Source: an uncultured Bacteroidales bacterium (GTDB taxonomy: Bacteria > Bacteroidota > Bacteroidia > Bacteroidales > F082). Taken from it: a stretch of DNA of 20,030 bases. The notes under the pieces were generated by a model. The model did no database searches, was not told the DNA's origin, and was given only the letters and a program-made list of their open reading frames with translations. Below, one piece after another: positions 1 to 7,319 of this stretch. Numbering within the stretch: position 1 is the first letter of the stretch; each line of letters starts with the position of its first letter. The stretch covers positions 1-20,030 of the forward strand of contig CALBNV010000007.1 of assembly GCA_937896895.1 (NCBI GenBank). The letters are read 5' to 3'. The position numbers were made by a program, and so were the translations under genes.

Positions 1-2
1 AA

Positions 3-578
3 TATGTTGACCTCGGCCTTCCGAGCGGGCTTCTGTGGGCCACGTGCAACGTGGGCGCGGACAGTCCTGAGGACTACGGCGACTACTTCGCCTGGGGAGA
101 GACGGAGACAAAGGACGATTACGACTGGAGCACCTACAAGTGGTGCAACGGCAGTGGGGACAACCTCACCAAGTACAACACATATTCGAATTACGGCACA
201 GTTGACAACAAGACGGTTCTCGACCTCGAGGACGACGCGGCTAACGTGAGCTGGGGCGGTGGCTGGCGCACTCCGACAAGTGCCGAGTGGCAGGAGTTGT
301 ACGATAACACCTACAATGTTTGGACAACCGACGGCAATGTTGCAGGCCGTAAATTCATCAGCTTAAAGGAAGCCGACAAGTTCATTTTCCTTCCGGCTGC
401 CGGCCGCCGCCATGGCACGAGCCTCAACGGTGCGGGTTCCGACGGCCTCTACTGGTCGAGTTCGCTCTACTCGTCCTTTCCCTACGGCGCGTATTACGTG
501 TACTTCGATTCGAGCGATGTGTTTCCGCGGGACAGCAACTATCGGGACTATGGGTTCACGGTGCGCCCCGTGCGGTAG
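3..578 (+). CDS. FISUMP/DUF1566-type secreted protein, C-terminal part (5' end outside window)
   Basis: The frame is open from the window's left edge to a TAG at 576-578, so the true start lies outside. The visible part opens with a YVDLGLPSGLLWAT motif, then an acidic Trp/Tyr-rich stretch (GDYFAWGET), a WRTPTSAEWQEL motif, FIFLPAAGRR, and a closing YWSSS ... GFTVRPVR block. This is the usual order in the Fibrobacter-succinogenes-major-paralogue (FISUMP, Fib_succ_major) and related DUF1566 domains. In Bacteroidales these commonly end secreted or surface lipoproteins and are predicted to have a C-type-lectin-like fold. The ligand is unknown. Some proteins with this fold are targets of diversity-generating retroelements, but no reverse transcriptase gene is visible here. 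The signal peptide and any N-terminal domains cannot be seen. The domain call is firm; the function is open. Confidence 0.85.
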   Translation, partial: YVDLGLPSGLLWATCNVGADSPEDYGDYFAWGETETKDDYDWSTYKWCNGSGDNLTKYNTYSNYGTVDNKTVLDLEDDAANVSWGGGWRTPTSAEWQELYDNTYNVWTTDGNVAGRKFISLKEADKFIFLPAAGRRHGTSLNGAGSDGLYWSSSLYSSFPYGAYYVYFDSSDVFPRDSNYRDYGFTVRPVR

Positions 579-638
579 TTCTTAGAATTTAACATGCCTT
601 GTCAAGGAAAAAAAGAGGCAGCAGGGAGTTTTTTCGGT

Positions 639-664
639 TTGAGACGCATTGCAATGCGTCTCAA
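639..664. repeat. 26-nt perfect palindrome, copy 1 of a GC-rich palindrome family
   Basis: The arms TTGAGACGCATTG (639-651) and CAATGCGTCTCAA (652-664) are exact reverse complements with no spacer. The palindrome sits in the 106-nt gap between two convergent genes, so it could act as a two-way terminator or be a REP-like mobile palindrome. The motif GTTTGTATTCCA follows at 667-678 and recurs after the second copy near 1990. The sequence is seen directly; the role is inference. Confidence 0.75.
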
Positions 665-684
665 CTGTTTGTATTCCAAGGATG

Positions 685-1812
685 TCAGATTCCCCGTTTC
701 AGCCAAAGGGCGAAAAACTTGTCATAGACTGAATAAACGTTCCTCTCCTGCGTGATGAAATCCTTCTCCATAAGACCTTTGACAGCGGAAAGGACAGAAC
801 TCGCCGAGGTGAGCTTGTGCTTCCTGACGAAAGTGCTGCCTGAAATGTTCTTGACATTGCCTTCTGCGACGATGGCGACGAACACCTCCTTCTGCTTTTC
901 CGGCATCTGGTAAAGCAGCGATTCGTAAGTGTCGGCTGAGAAGTCAAGCAGATCGCTGATGGCCATGTCTATCATCGATACGGTGCATTTTTCGCCAGCC
1001 GCCGTCAGCGTGAACAGCATGTTCATGATGCGCTGCAAGTATGCGGTGATGCCGTCGAATTGTTCGTAAACTGTTCTTACAACTTCATTATCAAGCTCTT
1101 TGCCTGCTGCCTTAAAATGCCTTGTGGCGAATTCGGTATATTTCTCCAAAGAAATAGGAGGGAGGTTTATGATGTTTACCGACTGATAAAACGGCCGCGC
1201 AGGGGATGTGAACATGGCTCCCATCAAATGACGCTGTGAGCCGGAAAACACGAAGTTGGCGTTGCCGCACCGCTGTATGTAAGTGCGGAGCATGGCTTCG
1301 ACATTGGTCGAGTCGGCGTAACGCGTTATCTGCTGGAATTCGTCAATGGCCACCAGACACGGTTTTTCGGCATGATTCAGATAATCGAATATTTCGTCTA
1401 AAGTGGTGACAGGGTTGGTGATGCTGCCGATTGAAACGCTCCATGAAGGCTGTCCTGCGGCATCGTATGTGATTTCGGAACGTAATGACGATACCGCCTG
1501 AATGAAATTTGTCCATGCCTTGCGGCCTTTCGATTTCAGCTCGTCCAAAACGGCTTTGCCGAAAACGTTGATGAAGTCGCACATCGAATTGGTCGGATAT
1601 ATGTCGATGATGAAGGTATGATACTCCTTTTGAATCTCAGGTTGAGTGAAGCAATGGTGCAGCAAATCTGTTTTCCCGATGCGGCGCGGTGAAATCAGCG
1701 CGATGTTGTTGCCGTTGGTCAGAAGCCGTGTGATGGCTTCCGTCTCGTGCTGTCGGTCACAGAAATATTCAGGAGATGTGTATCCGTTTGTTATGAATGG
1801 GTTGTTCCTCAT
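685..1812 (-). CDS. AAA ATPase (archaeal-type ATPase_2 group) with C-terminal winged-helix-like region
   Basis: This 375-aa cytoplasmic protein has a P-loop at residues 41-48 (SPRRIGKT), a hydrophobic Walker B strand ending in IDEF near residues 153-159, and an FVFSGSQRHLM sensor-type strand near 187-197. The last 80 or so residues look like a winged-helix DNA-binding region (a KHKLTSASSV helix, then a FITQERNVYSV wing). This architecture matches the widespread prokaryotic ATP-binding family near Pfam ATPase_2, related to STAND/MNS-type ATPases. The cellular role of most members is unknown, and many strains carry several paralogues. It appears to be a single-gene unit, with its own -7 element about 14-20 nt upstream and a palindrome just past its stop. 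The ATPase assignment is secure; no specific function should be assigned. Confidence 0.85.
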   Translation of the reverse strand: MRNNPFITNGYTSPEYFCDRQHETEAITRLLTNGNNIALISPRRIGKTDLLHHCFTQPEIQKEYHTFIIDIYPTNSMCDFINVFGKAVLDELKSKGRKAWTNFIQAVSSLRSEITYDAAGQPSWSVSIGSITNPVTTLDEIFDYLNHAEKPCLVAIDEFQQITRYADSTNVEAMLRTYIQRCGNANFVFSGSQRHLMGAMFTSPARPFYQSVNIINLPPISLEKYTEFATRHFKAAGKELDNEVVRTVYEQFDGITAYLQRIMNMLFTLTAAGEKCTVSMIDMAISDLLDFSADTYESLLYQMPEKQKEVFVAIVAEGNVKNISGSTFVRKHKLTSASSVLSAVKGLMEKDFITQERNVYSVYDKFFALWLKRGI

Positions 1813-1832
1813 CTAATCAATTATTTTACAAT

Positions 1833-1841
1833 GCAAAAATA
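1833..1841 (-). promoter_or_regulatory. Bacteroidota -7 promoter element for the AAA ATPase gene
   Basis: On the minus strand this reads TATTTTTGC, matching TAnnTTTGC. It would place the transcription start near 1826, giving a leader of only about 14 nt before the ATG at 1812. An AT-rich inverted repeat (TCATCAT 1859-1865, ATGATGA 1869-1875, 3-nt loop) lies just upstream and could be an operator. A clear -33 TTTG box was not found. Confidence 0.5.
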
Positions 1842-1988
1842 CAATTTTTTTTTCAATTTCATCATAAAATGATGATTGTTTTTTGATGATTTTTGAAAAA
1901 TCAAGTTCAATTGTCAGATAATCAATTTAAACCTTCCGGTTTTTATGGCGGAATGGTTGCATGAATGTCGGCGCATCTGGTTTTTGAT

Positions 1989-2023
1989 ACGCACTGCGGT
2001 GCGTCCCCACGGTTTGTATTCCA
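1989..2023. repeat. Imperfect palindrome plus conserved flank, copy 2 of the palindrome family
   Basis: The arms ACGCACTG (1989-1996) and CGGTGCGT (1997-2004) pair with one mismatch. The 12-nt motif GTTTGTATTCCA follows at 2012-2023, seven nucleotides after the arm, and is identical to the motif after copy 1 (667-678). A palindrome and its flank conserved together suggest a short dispersed element rather than two independent hairpins. Confidence 0.6.
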
Positions 2024-2129
2024 GCGAAATGACAAATCGGGAATGTAACACTCCGGCTGGTGCTTTTGCCCGCGGAACACATATAGCCGAAATAATGAAA
2101 AAATAAATGATTGCTATTGAATATTTTTA

Positions 2130-2138
2130 TACCTTTGC
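2130..2138 (+). promoter_or_regulatory. Bacteroidota -7 promoter element for nfnAB
   Basis: The sequence TACCTTTGC matches TAnnTTTGC and lies 46 nt before the nfnA ATG at 2184. A TTG at 2111-2113 is the nearest -33 candidate, but its 16-nt spacer is short, so only the -7 box is claimed. It probably drives nfnA and nfnB, and perhaps nadK and the transporter by read-through. Confidence 0.5.
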
Positions 2139-2183
2139 ACCCGTCAAATTGTTGAGTTTGTTAACAAAATAAAAAACGCAAAT

Positions 2184-3032
2184 ATGTATAAAATCGTAAG
2201 GAAAAAGGAGCTTAATCCGACTGTTACACAGATGGAGATTGAGGCTCCGATGGTAGCAAAGAAGGCTCTGCCTGGACAGTTCATCATCCTCCGCGTCAGC
2301 GGGGAAGGCGAACGCATCCCGTTGACAGTCGCCGGCTGCAACAAGGAAGAAGGAACAGTGAAGGTCATTTTCCAGATTGTGGGAAGCACGACGGAACAAC
2401 TCAACCACAAGAAGGAAGGCGAGTACATCCAGGACTTTGTGGGTCCGCTCGGGAGGGCCACAGAGACTGAAGGCAAAAAGAAAGTGTGCATTGTCGGCGG
2501 CGGCGTGGGCAACGCCATCGCACTGCCGGTTGCAGAGGAGTTCCACCGTCTCGGAGCCAACGTCACCAGCATCATCGGCTTCCGCGACAAGAACCTCGTG
2601 ATTCTTGAAGACGAGTTCAGAGCCTGCTCCGACAGAGTCATCATGATGACGGACGACGGCTCATACGGTCGCCACGGCAATGTCACGGTGCCGCTCAAGG
2701 AACTGCTTGAGGCCGGCGAGACATTCGACGAGGTGATCACAATAGGCCCCGGCATCATGATGAAGTTCGTGGTCGCCACTGTCAAACCATTCAACATCCC
2801 GGTCACGGTGTCGATGAACCCTATCATGATCGACGGCACGGGCATGTGCGGCGGCTGCCGTCTCACACTCAACCAGAACGGGAAGAAAGTCACGAAGTTC
2901 GCTTGTGTTGACGGTCCCGACTTCAACGGCTATGAAGTCGATTTCGACGAGGCCATGTCACGTGGCAGGATGTATTTCGACTTCGAGCGTCATGCGCATG
3001 AAGCCACTTGCAATCTTTACAAAAAAGCTTAA
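2184..3032 (+). CDS. nfnA: NfnA: FAD/[2Fe-2S] subunit of NADH-dependent ferredoxin:NADP+ oxidoreductase
   Basis: This 282-aa flavoprotein belongs to the ferredoxin-NADP reductase/dihydroorotate dehydrogenase electron-transfer family. An N-terminal FAD barrel contains ERIPLTVAG (residues 43-51) in the flavin-binding position. A NAD-binding half starts with VCIVGGGVGNA (101-111). A C-terminal cluster motif has Cys222, Cys225 and Cys241, with Asp217 just upstream as a possible fourth ligand. In characterised NfnAB complexes this subunit binds NADH and partners NfnB for flavin-based electron bifurcation between NADH, ferredoxin and NADP+ in the cytoplasm. nfnB follows 15 nt downstream, which is the diagnostic pairing. 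Without the partner it could be read as a SudB/HydG-like reductase. The electron-transfer role is secure; bifurcation is inferred from homology. Confidence 0.88.
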   Translation: MYKIVRKKELNPTVTQMEIEAPMVAKKALPGQFIILRVSGEGERIPLTVAGCNKEEGTVKVIFQIVGSTTEQLNHKKEGEYIQDFVGPLGRATETEGKKKVCIVGGGVGNAIALPVAEEFHRLGANVTSIIGFRDKNLVILEDEFRACSDRVIMMTDDGSYGRHGNVTVPLKELLEAGETFDEVITIGPGIMMKFVVATVKPFNIPVTVSMNPIMIDGTGMCGGCRLTLNQNGKKVTKFACVDGPDFNGYEVDFDEAMSRGRMYFDFERHAHEATCNLYKKA

Positions 3033-3040
3033 GGAGGAAA
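3031..3040 (+). promoter_or_regulatory. Strong Shine-Dalgarno site for nfnB
   Basis: AAGGAGGAAA lies 7-10 nt before the nfnB ATG at 3048 and overlaps the nfnA stop codon. Purine-rich ribosome-binding sites this close to consensus are uncommon in Bacteroidota. No other gene in this window has one as clear. It supports the start at 3048. Confidence 0.6.
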
Positions 3041-3047
3041 GAATATC

Positions 3048-4460
3048 ATGGCAATAAATCCCAAGAAACATGAGATGCCTTCGCAGGATCCGAAGGTGAG
3101 AGCACATAATTTCAACGAGGTGACGCTCGGCTACACCATGCAGATTGCGGTCGATGAGGCGCAGCGTTGCTTGAACTGCAAGAACAGCCCGTGCGTGAGC
3201 GGCTGTCCGGTGAACATCTCGATACCGGAGTTCATAGCGCATATCAAGGAGAGTGATTTCGAAGGCGCGTATCAGGTGATAGCGCGCTCGTCGTCGCTTC
3301 CGGCGGTGTGCGGACGTGTCTGTCCGCAGGAGTCACAGTGCGAGAGCAAATGCACGCTTGGCGTCAAGTTCGAGCCTGTCGGCATAGGCCGTCTTGAGCG
3401 TTTCGTCGCCGACTGGCACAACGCCAACAGCAAGGAACAGCCTGTGATGCCGGCACAGAACGGCCATAAGGTGGCTGTCGTCGGTTCAGGCCCGTCAGGT
3501 CTGACATGCGCCGGCGACCTCGCGAAGAAAGGCTATAAGGTCTCGGTGTTCGAGGCACTTCACACGGCAGGCGGCGTGTTGGTTTACGGCATCCCTGAGT
3601 TCCGTCTCCCGAAGGCCATAGTCGCTAAGGAAGTGGAAGGCCTCAAGGCCCTCGGCGTTGACGTTGAGACAAACGTCGTCATCGGCAAGACCCTGACTAT
3701 CGACGAACTCTTTGAACAAGGCTATGAAGCGGTGTTCGTCGGCTCGGGCGCAGGCCTTCCGAAGTTCATGGGCATCGAGGGCGAGGCGTTCAAGGGCGTG
3801 TATTCAGCCAATGAGTTCCTCACACGTTCCAACCTCATGAAGGCTTACCGCGATGTCGTTGACACCCCGATCATGAAGGGCGGCAAGGTCGTCGTCGTCG
3901 GTGGCGGCAACGTCGCGATGGACGCGGCACGTACGGCTCTCCGTCTCGGCGCAGAGGTCACGATAGTGTATCGTCGCTCAATGGCAGAACTACCGGCACG
4001 TCGCGAGGAAGTGGAACACGCTGAGGAGGAAGGCATCGTCTTCAGACTGCTGAATAACCCGACCAAGATACTCGGATACAACAACCCTGAGAACCCGCGT
4101 GACCCGAAGAACGGTTTTGTGACGGGCATCGAGTGCATCCGCATGGAGCTCGGCGAGCCGGACGCCAAGGGACGTCGTCGTCCCATCGAAGTGCCGGGCA
4201 GCGAGTTTACGCTCGAATGCGACACTGTCATCATGGCTCTCGGCACATCACCGAACCCGTTGATCAAAGACACGACAAAGGGTCTTGAGGTCAACGACCA
4301 CGGCGGCATCATCGTCAACGAAGACGCCCTCACCTCACGTCATGGTGTCTATGCCGGCGGCGATGCCGTGACAGGCGCAGCGACGGTGATCCTCGCCATG
4401 GGCGCGGGCAAGAACGCCGCACGCGCCATCGACGAATACCTGAGGAGAGAGGAAAGATAA
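3048..4460 (+). CDS. nfnB: NfnB: FAD/[4Fe-4S] subunit of ferredoxin:NADP+ oxidoreductase (GltD/GltA-like)
   Basis: This 470-aa protein resembles the small subunit of glutamate synthase. An N-terminal Fe-S domain carries Cys41, 44, 49 and 53 and a second set Cys88, 92, 98 and 102. An FAD-binding Rossmann motif (GSGPSG) is at 146-151, and an NADPH-binding motif (VVVVGGGNVAMDAAR) is near 281-295. The C-terminal GVYAGGDAVTGAATVILAMG block is the usual second FAD-contact region. Automatic pipelines often name this protein NADPH-dependent glutamate synthase. No large glutamate synthase subunit is present, and its location directly after nfnA makes NfnB the better call. In the complex it holds the bifurcating FAD and binds NADPH and ferredoxin. 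It has a strong Shine-Dalgarno site and is probably cotranscribed with nfnA. Confidence 0.88.
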   Translation: MAINPKKHEMPSQDPKVRAHNFNEVTLGYTMQIAVDEAQRCLNCKNSPCVSGCPVNISIPEFIAHIKESDFEGAYQVIARSSSLPAVCGRVCPQESQCESKCTLGVKFEPVGIGRLERFVADWHNANSKEQPVMPAQNGHKVAVVGSGPSGLTCAGDLAKKGYKVSVFEALHTAGGVLVYGIPEFRLPKAIVAKEVEGLKALGVDVETNVVIGKTLTIDELFEQGYEAVFVGSGAGLPKFMGIEGEAFKGVYSANEFLTRSNLMKAYRDVVDTPIMKGGKVVVVGGGNVAMDAARTALRLGAEVTIVYRRSMAELPARREEVEHAEEEGIVFRLLNNPTKILGYNNPENPRDPKNGFVTGIECIRMELGEPDAKGRRRPIEVPGSEFTLECDTVIMALGTSPNPLIKDTTKGLEVNDHGGIIVNEDALTSRHGVYAGGDAVTGAATVILAMGAGKNAARAIDEYLRREER

Positions 4461-4473
4461 GAGATGAGAGAAT

Positions 4474-4501
4474 GTGGAGACGCGCCGCGGCGCGTCTCCA
4501 C
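4474..4501. repeat. 28-nt perfect GC-rich palindrome, copy 3, between nfnB and nadK
   Basis: The arms GTGGAGACGCGCCG (4474-4487) and CGGCGCGTCTCCAC (4488-4501) are exact reverse complements. The GAGACGC ... GCGTCTC core is shared with copy 1 at 639-664. It lies 13 nt after the nfnB stop and 26 nt before the nadK ATG. It may therefore act as a processing or attenuation hairpin in the transcript, although no T-run follows. The GTTTGTATTCCA flank of copies 1 and 2 is absent. Confidence 0.75.
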
Positions 4502-4527
4502 AACAATATAATATTTGTGGTTTTGTG

Positions 4528-5406
4528 ATGAAGATAGCACTCTACGGAAAGACATTACGCGCTGAAAGCGAAGGGCTTTTGAGGGAAGTCATCGGCGTTC
4601 TGCATGGAGCCGGAGCGGAGATTTCTGTTTACGGTCCGTTCCTCGATACAATGGTGCAATGTCTTGACGGAAATGTTAAATATCATATTTTCAACGGCTA
4701 CGAACAACTGAAAGGCAATGCCGACATGGTGTTCTCCCTCGGCGGCGACGGCACCGTCCTCGACTGCGTGCCTCTCGTGCGTGACAGCGGCATCCCGGTC
4801 TTCGGGATCAACCTGGGGCGTCTCGGCTTCCTGTCAAGCGTGTCGTCGGATGAGACGTTGGATGCCGTGTCGAACATACTCGCCGGGAATTATGGGGTGG
4901 AACACCGCACTATGGTGGAAATCATTGACAATGAAACTTTGTTTGATGGAATCAACTACGGGCTTAACGAGGTGAGCATACAGCACCGCTCGTATGACAG
5001 TCTGATAGAGGTGCAAGTGTTTGTCGGCGACCGGCTTCTCAACAAATACTGGGGTGACGGCGTCCTGCTCTCGACACCGACCGGCTCGACGGCGTATTCG
5101 TTGTCTGCCGGCGGCCCGATCGTCGCGCCTGACGTCACCAGCTTCGTGATAACACCGATAGCCGCGCACAACCTGAGCATGAGGCCTGTCATCATCTCTG
5201 ACGACAGCAGGGTGAAAATCAAGGTGAACGGACGCTGCGAGAAATACGCCCTCGGCCTCGACTCACGTATCAGGCTCGTTGACAGGACTTTTGAATTTGA
5301 AATAAAAAAGGCGGATTTCTTTTTTAATATCGTGAAAATGCCTTACCGCGATTTCTTCGGAACTGTGAGGAGCAAACTTCTCTGGGGTAACGATGTCAGA
5401 AATTAA
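4528..5406 (+). CDS. nadK: NAD kinase
   Basis: NAD kinase phosphorylates NAD+ with ATP to make NADP+ in the cytoplasm. The 292-aa protein has the catalytic GGDGT motif (72-76), GINLGRLGFLS (93-103), an NE motif (147-148) and the TGSTAYSLSAGGP segment (185-197), all in family order and at family length. The ATG at 4528 begins MKIALYGKT, the normal N-terminus. An in-frame GTG at 4474 would add 18 residues encoded by the palindrome and is rejected. The gene follows nfnAB and ends 3 nt before the transporter ATG, so it is part of the same run. Making NADP+ beside an enzyme that reduces it fits a shared nucleotide-pool role, though this clustering could be incidental. Confidence 0.95.
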   Translation: MKIALYGKTLRAESEGLLREVIGVLHGAGAEISVYGPFLDTMVQCLDGNVKYHIFNGYEQLKGNADMVFSLGGDGTVLDCVPLVRDSGIPVFGINLGRLGFLSSVSSDETLDAVSNILAGNYGVEHRTMVEIIDNETLFDGINYGLNEVSIQHRSYDSLIEVQVFVGDRLLNKYWGDGVLLSTPTGSTAYSLSAGGPIVAPDVTSFVITPIAAHNLSMRPVIISDDSRVKIKVNGRCEKYALGLDSRIRLVDRTFEFEIKKADFFFNIVKMPYRDFFGTVRSKLLWGNDVRN

Positions 5407-5409
5407 ACA

Positions 5410-6720
5410 ATGACTTTACATTCTATTTATCTTATTCTGCAACAAGTACTTATCATCACTGCGTTTGTTCTCGGCATGATGATGATAATTGAGTTTATTA
5501 ACGTGAAGACCGGCGGGCTGTGGTCGAAACGTCTTCAGACCTCGCCGTGGATCCAGATAATAATCGGCGCGGTGATGGGCGTGATACCGGGCTGTCTCGG
5601 CACCTACACCATCGTCTCGCTTTACATCCACCGCGTGGTGAACTTCCCCGCGCTGATGGCGACACTTGTCGCGACGGCAGGCGACGAATCGTTTTTCATG
5701 TTCTCGCTTTTCCCAGGTAAAGCGTTGTTAATCACGGCGATTTTGTTTGTGCTGGCAATAGTCGTAGGCGAAATCCTGCAGTCAACGATGAAAAACAAAT
5801 TCGTCGGACTGACGGAGAAGTCGTTCCCGCTGCACGAAGGACACGATGTCTGCCATCACCACGGACATCATCATGAAGATGAAAAATGTGAGGTGTGCAA
5901 CCACCATCATTCCGTCAAGGAGAATTTCAAGAACCTGACATTCGTCAGAGCCTTGTTGATGACGATGTGCGTGACGATTCTGGCGTTGATCCTCGGCGGC
6001 GTCATCGACGGGGAACACCAACTGAACATGCTGATGGGAGGACAGAGCGAGGAGTCGGTCGTCGAGTCGTTCGGTGTTGAACACCACGAATTACACGAAT
6101 CGCACGAAGGATGTCACCACGAATCACACGAATTACACGAAGAGAGTCTCCACGAATCACACGAATCACACGAATTACACGAAGAGAGTCTCCACGAATC
6201 ACACGAATTGCACGAATCACACGAATGTTTGGGGCATCATCATGATCATGGCGGCGAGGCCGACTGGATTCGTTATACGCTTATCGCGATGTTCTTGATA
6301 ATCATGGTGATAGTTGTTGTGGCTGACGAGCATTTCCTTGAAGAGCATTTGTGGGAGCATGTCATAAAGGTGCATCTTCCGAAAATAGTGTTATGGACGA
6401 CGGCTGTCATTGTCGGTCTGACGATAATAAACTATTTTGTTGATATTCATGGACTTGTAACGAAGAATCCGTATATTGTCTTAGCGGCGGCTTTGCTTAT
6501 CGGCATCATCCCGCAGTCGGGGCCGCATTTGATTTTCGTGTTGTTGTTCATGCAGGGGAGTATTCCGTTGAGCATCTTGCTGGCGAGTTCGATTGTCCAG
6601 GACGGGCACGGCGCGTTGCCGTTGCTCGCCGAATCGAGGAAAGCGTTTTTCCTGTCGAAGGGCATCAGCGTCCTGCTCGGCTTGGTCGTCGGCATCGCCG
6701 GCTTGATGATTGGATTCTGA
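5410..6720 (+). CDS. Putative 10-TM heavy-metal exporter (ArsP_2/putative manganese transporter family)
   Basis: This 436-aa inner-membrane protein has a long hydrophobic N-terminal half (about residues 8-135, including IIIGAVMGVIPGCLGTYTIVSLY), two His-rich cytoplasmic or periplasmic stretches, and a hydrophobic C-terminal half with GIIPQSGPHLIFVLLFMQG and SSIVQDGHGALPLLAES. The repeated G(I/V)IP...GP/G motifs in both halves suggest an internal duplication, as in the ArsP_2 (PF11449) family. The first His-rich loop is near residues 138-170 (CHHHGHHH, CNHHHS). The second, near 226-281, is a run of HES/HEL tripeptides ending in GHHHDHGG and is encoded by DNA repeats. His-rich loops usually bind divalent metals, so efflux of Mn, Zn or a similar ion is plausible but unproven. 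It lies 3 nt after nadK and ends 2 nt before the convergent marC stop. Confidence 0.75.
   Translation: MTLHSIYLILQQVLIITAFVLGMMMIIEFINVKTGGLWSKRLQTSPWIQIIIGAVMGVIPGCLGTYTIVSLYIHRVVNFPALMATLVATAGDESFFMFSLFPGKALLITAILFVLAIVVGEILQSTMKNKFVGLTEKSFPLHEGHDVCHHHGHHHEDEKCEVCNHHHSVKENFKNLTFVRALLMTMCVTILALILGGVIDGEHQLNMLMGGQSEESVVESFGVEHHELHESHEGCHHESHELHEESLHESHESHELHEESLHESHELHESHECLGHHHDHGGEADWIRYTLIAMFLIIMVIVVVADEHFLEEHLWEHVIKVHLPKIVLWTTAVIVGLTIINYFVDIHGLVTKNPYIVLAAALLIGIIPQSGPHLIFVLLFMQGSIPLSILLASSIVQDGHGALPLLAESRKAFFLSKGISVLLGLVVGIAGLMIGF
6085..6226 (+). repeat. 9-nt-period tandem repeat (CACGAATCA/CACGAATTA) inside the transporter gene
   Basis: Units CACGAATCA and CACGAATTA recur at least a dozen times in phase with the reading frame, giving His-Glu-Ser and His-Glu-Leu tripeptides (residues about 226-272). 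A 33-nt block is exactly duplicated at 6118-6150 and 6160-6192. Unit number can change by whole codons without a frameshift. The repeat resembles the short-period repeats in gaps elsewhere in the window, which suggests an intergenic-type repeat adopted as a metal-binding loop. Confidence 0.85.
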
Positions 6721-6722
6721 AT

Positions 6723-7316
6723 TTATCTTGAAAGACCTGAAATGACGATTGCAAGGTTTGATGCAAATAGCTTCACGGCAATCGCAAGGAGGATTACGCC
6801 GAAGAATTTCCTGAGTATCACGACGAAGTTGCCGCCGATTAAACGTTGTATTTTATCGACGGAGCGAAGCACAAAATAGTCGATTATGATATTGGCTATC
6901 AATGCAATCATGATGTTGATGTCGGCATACTCCGCGCGAAGCGAGAGCAATGTCGTCAGGGCTCCCGGACCGGCGATGAGAGGGAAGGCGATAGGCACGA
7001 TTGACGCACCTCCGCTCGTGGTGTCGTTCTTGATGATTTCAATTCCCAAAATCATCTCCAACGCCAAGATGAAAATCACGAACGAACCTGCCACCGCGAA
7101 CGACGGCGCATCGACGCTGAAAAGATTCAGCAACCCGTTGCCGGCATAGAAGAAGGCGACGAAGAAAATCAATGCTACCAAAGCCGCCTGCCACGCCTTA
7201 ATCGTCTGATTCTGTGATTTGATGTTGATGAAAATCGGTATCGACCCCAAGATGTCGATGATGGCGAACATCACGATGAACGCACTGACTATTTCTTTGA
7301 AGTTTATCAAGTCCAT
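6723..7316 (-). CDS. MarC family integral membrane protein
   Basis: This 197-aa protein has about six predicted membrane segments. The family hallmark SIVPIAFPLIAGPGALTT lies near residues 105-122, with an N-terminal FIVMFAIIDILGSIPIF segment also typical. It belongs to MarC (UPF0056). The family was once linked to multiple antibiotic resistance, but that link has been withdrawn and the substrate is unknown. Length is normal and the ATG at 7316 fits the family N-terminus. The gene is convergent with the metal transporter, with only 2 nt between the stop codons. Its predicted promoter lies beyond a tandem repeat, giving a repeat-containing leader of about 115 nt. Family call is secure; function is not. 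Confidence 0.9.
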   Translation of the reverse strand: MDLINFKEIVSAFIVMFAIIDILGSIPIFINIKSQNQTIKAWQAALVALIFFVAFFYAGNGLLNLFSVDAPSFAVAGSFVIFILALEMILGIEIIKNDTTSGGASIVPIAFPLIAGPGALTTLLSLRAEYADINIMIALIANIIIDYFVLRSVDKIQRLIGGNFVVILRKFFGVILLAIAVKLFASNLAIVISGLSR

Positions 7317-7319
7317 GAG

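Larger units (their letters stand above)
1813..2183. other. Intergenic region between divergent ATPase and nfnA genes
   Basis: These 371 nt contain the ATPase promoter (1833-1841), an AT-rich inverted repeat (1859-1875), an imperfect palindrome with conserved flank (1989-2023) and the nfnA -7 element (2130-2138). A 53-codon open frame (1945-2106, plus strand) runs through the palindrome. It has no recognisable homology or start signal and is not called as a gene. No RNA gene was seen. Confidence 0.6.

Noticed and set aside
1945..2106. 53-codon open frame upstream of nfnA
   Set aside because: It runs through the dispersed palindrome and its conserved flank, has no recognised homology, and is most likely chance coding in a repeat.
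2144..2926. 260-aa minus-strand frame opposite nfnA
   Set aside because: It is a shadow of nfnA; the plus strand carries clear FAD, NAD and Fe-S motifs.
3048..4460. Glutamate synthase small subunit (gltD)
   Set aside because: No large subunit is nearby, and nfnA lies directly upstream, so NfnB fits better.
4474..4527. Longer nadK start at GTG 4474
   Set aside because: The extra residues are encoded by the 28-nt palindrome; the family N-terminus begins at ATG 4528.
6002..6220. Minus-strand frame encoding an Arg-Val-Ile repeat protein
   Set aside because: It is the antisense reading of the transporter's 9-nt repeat and lacks independent support.
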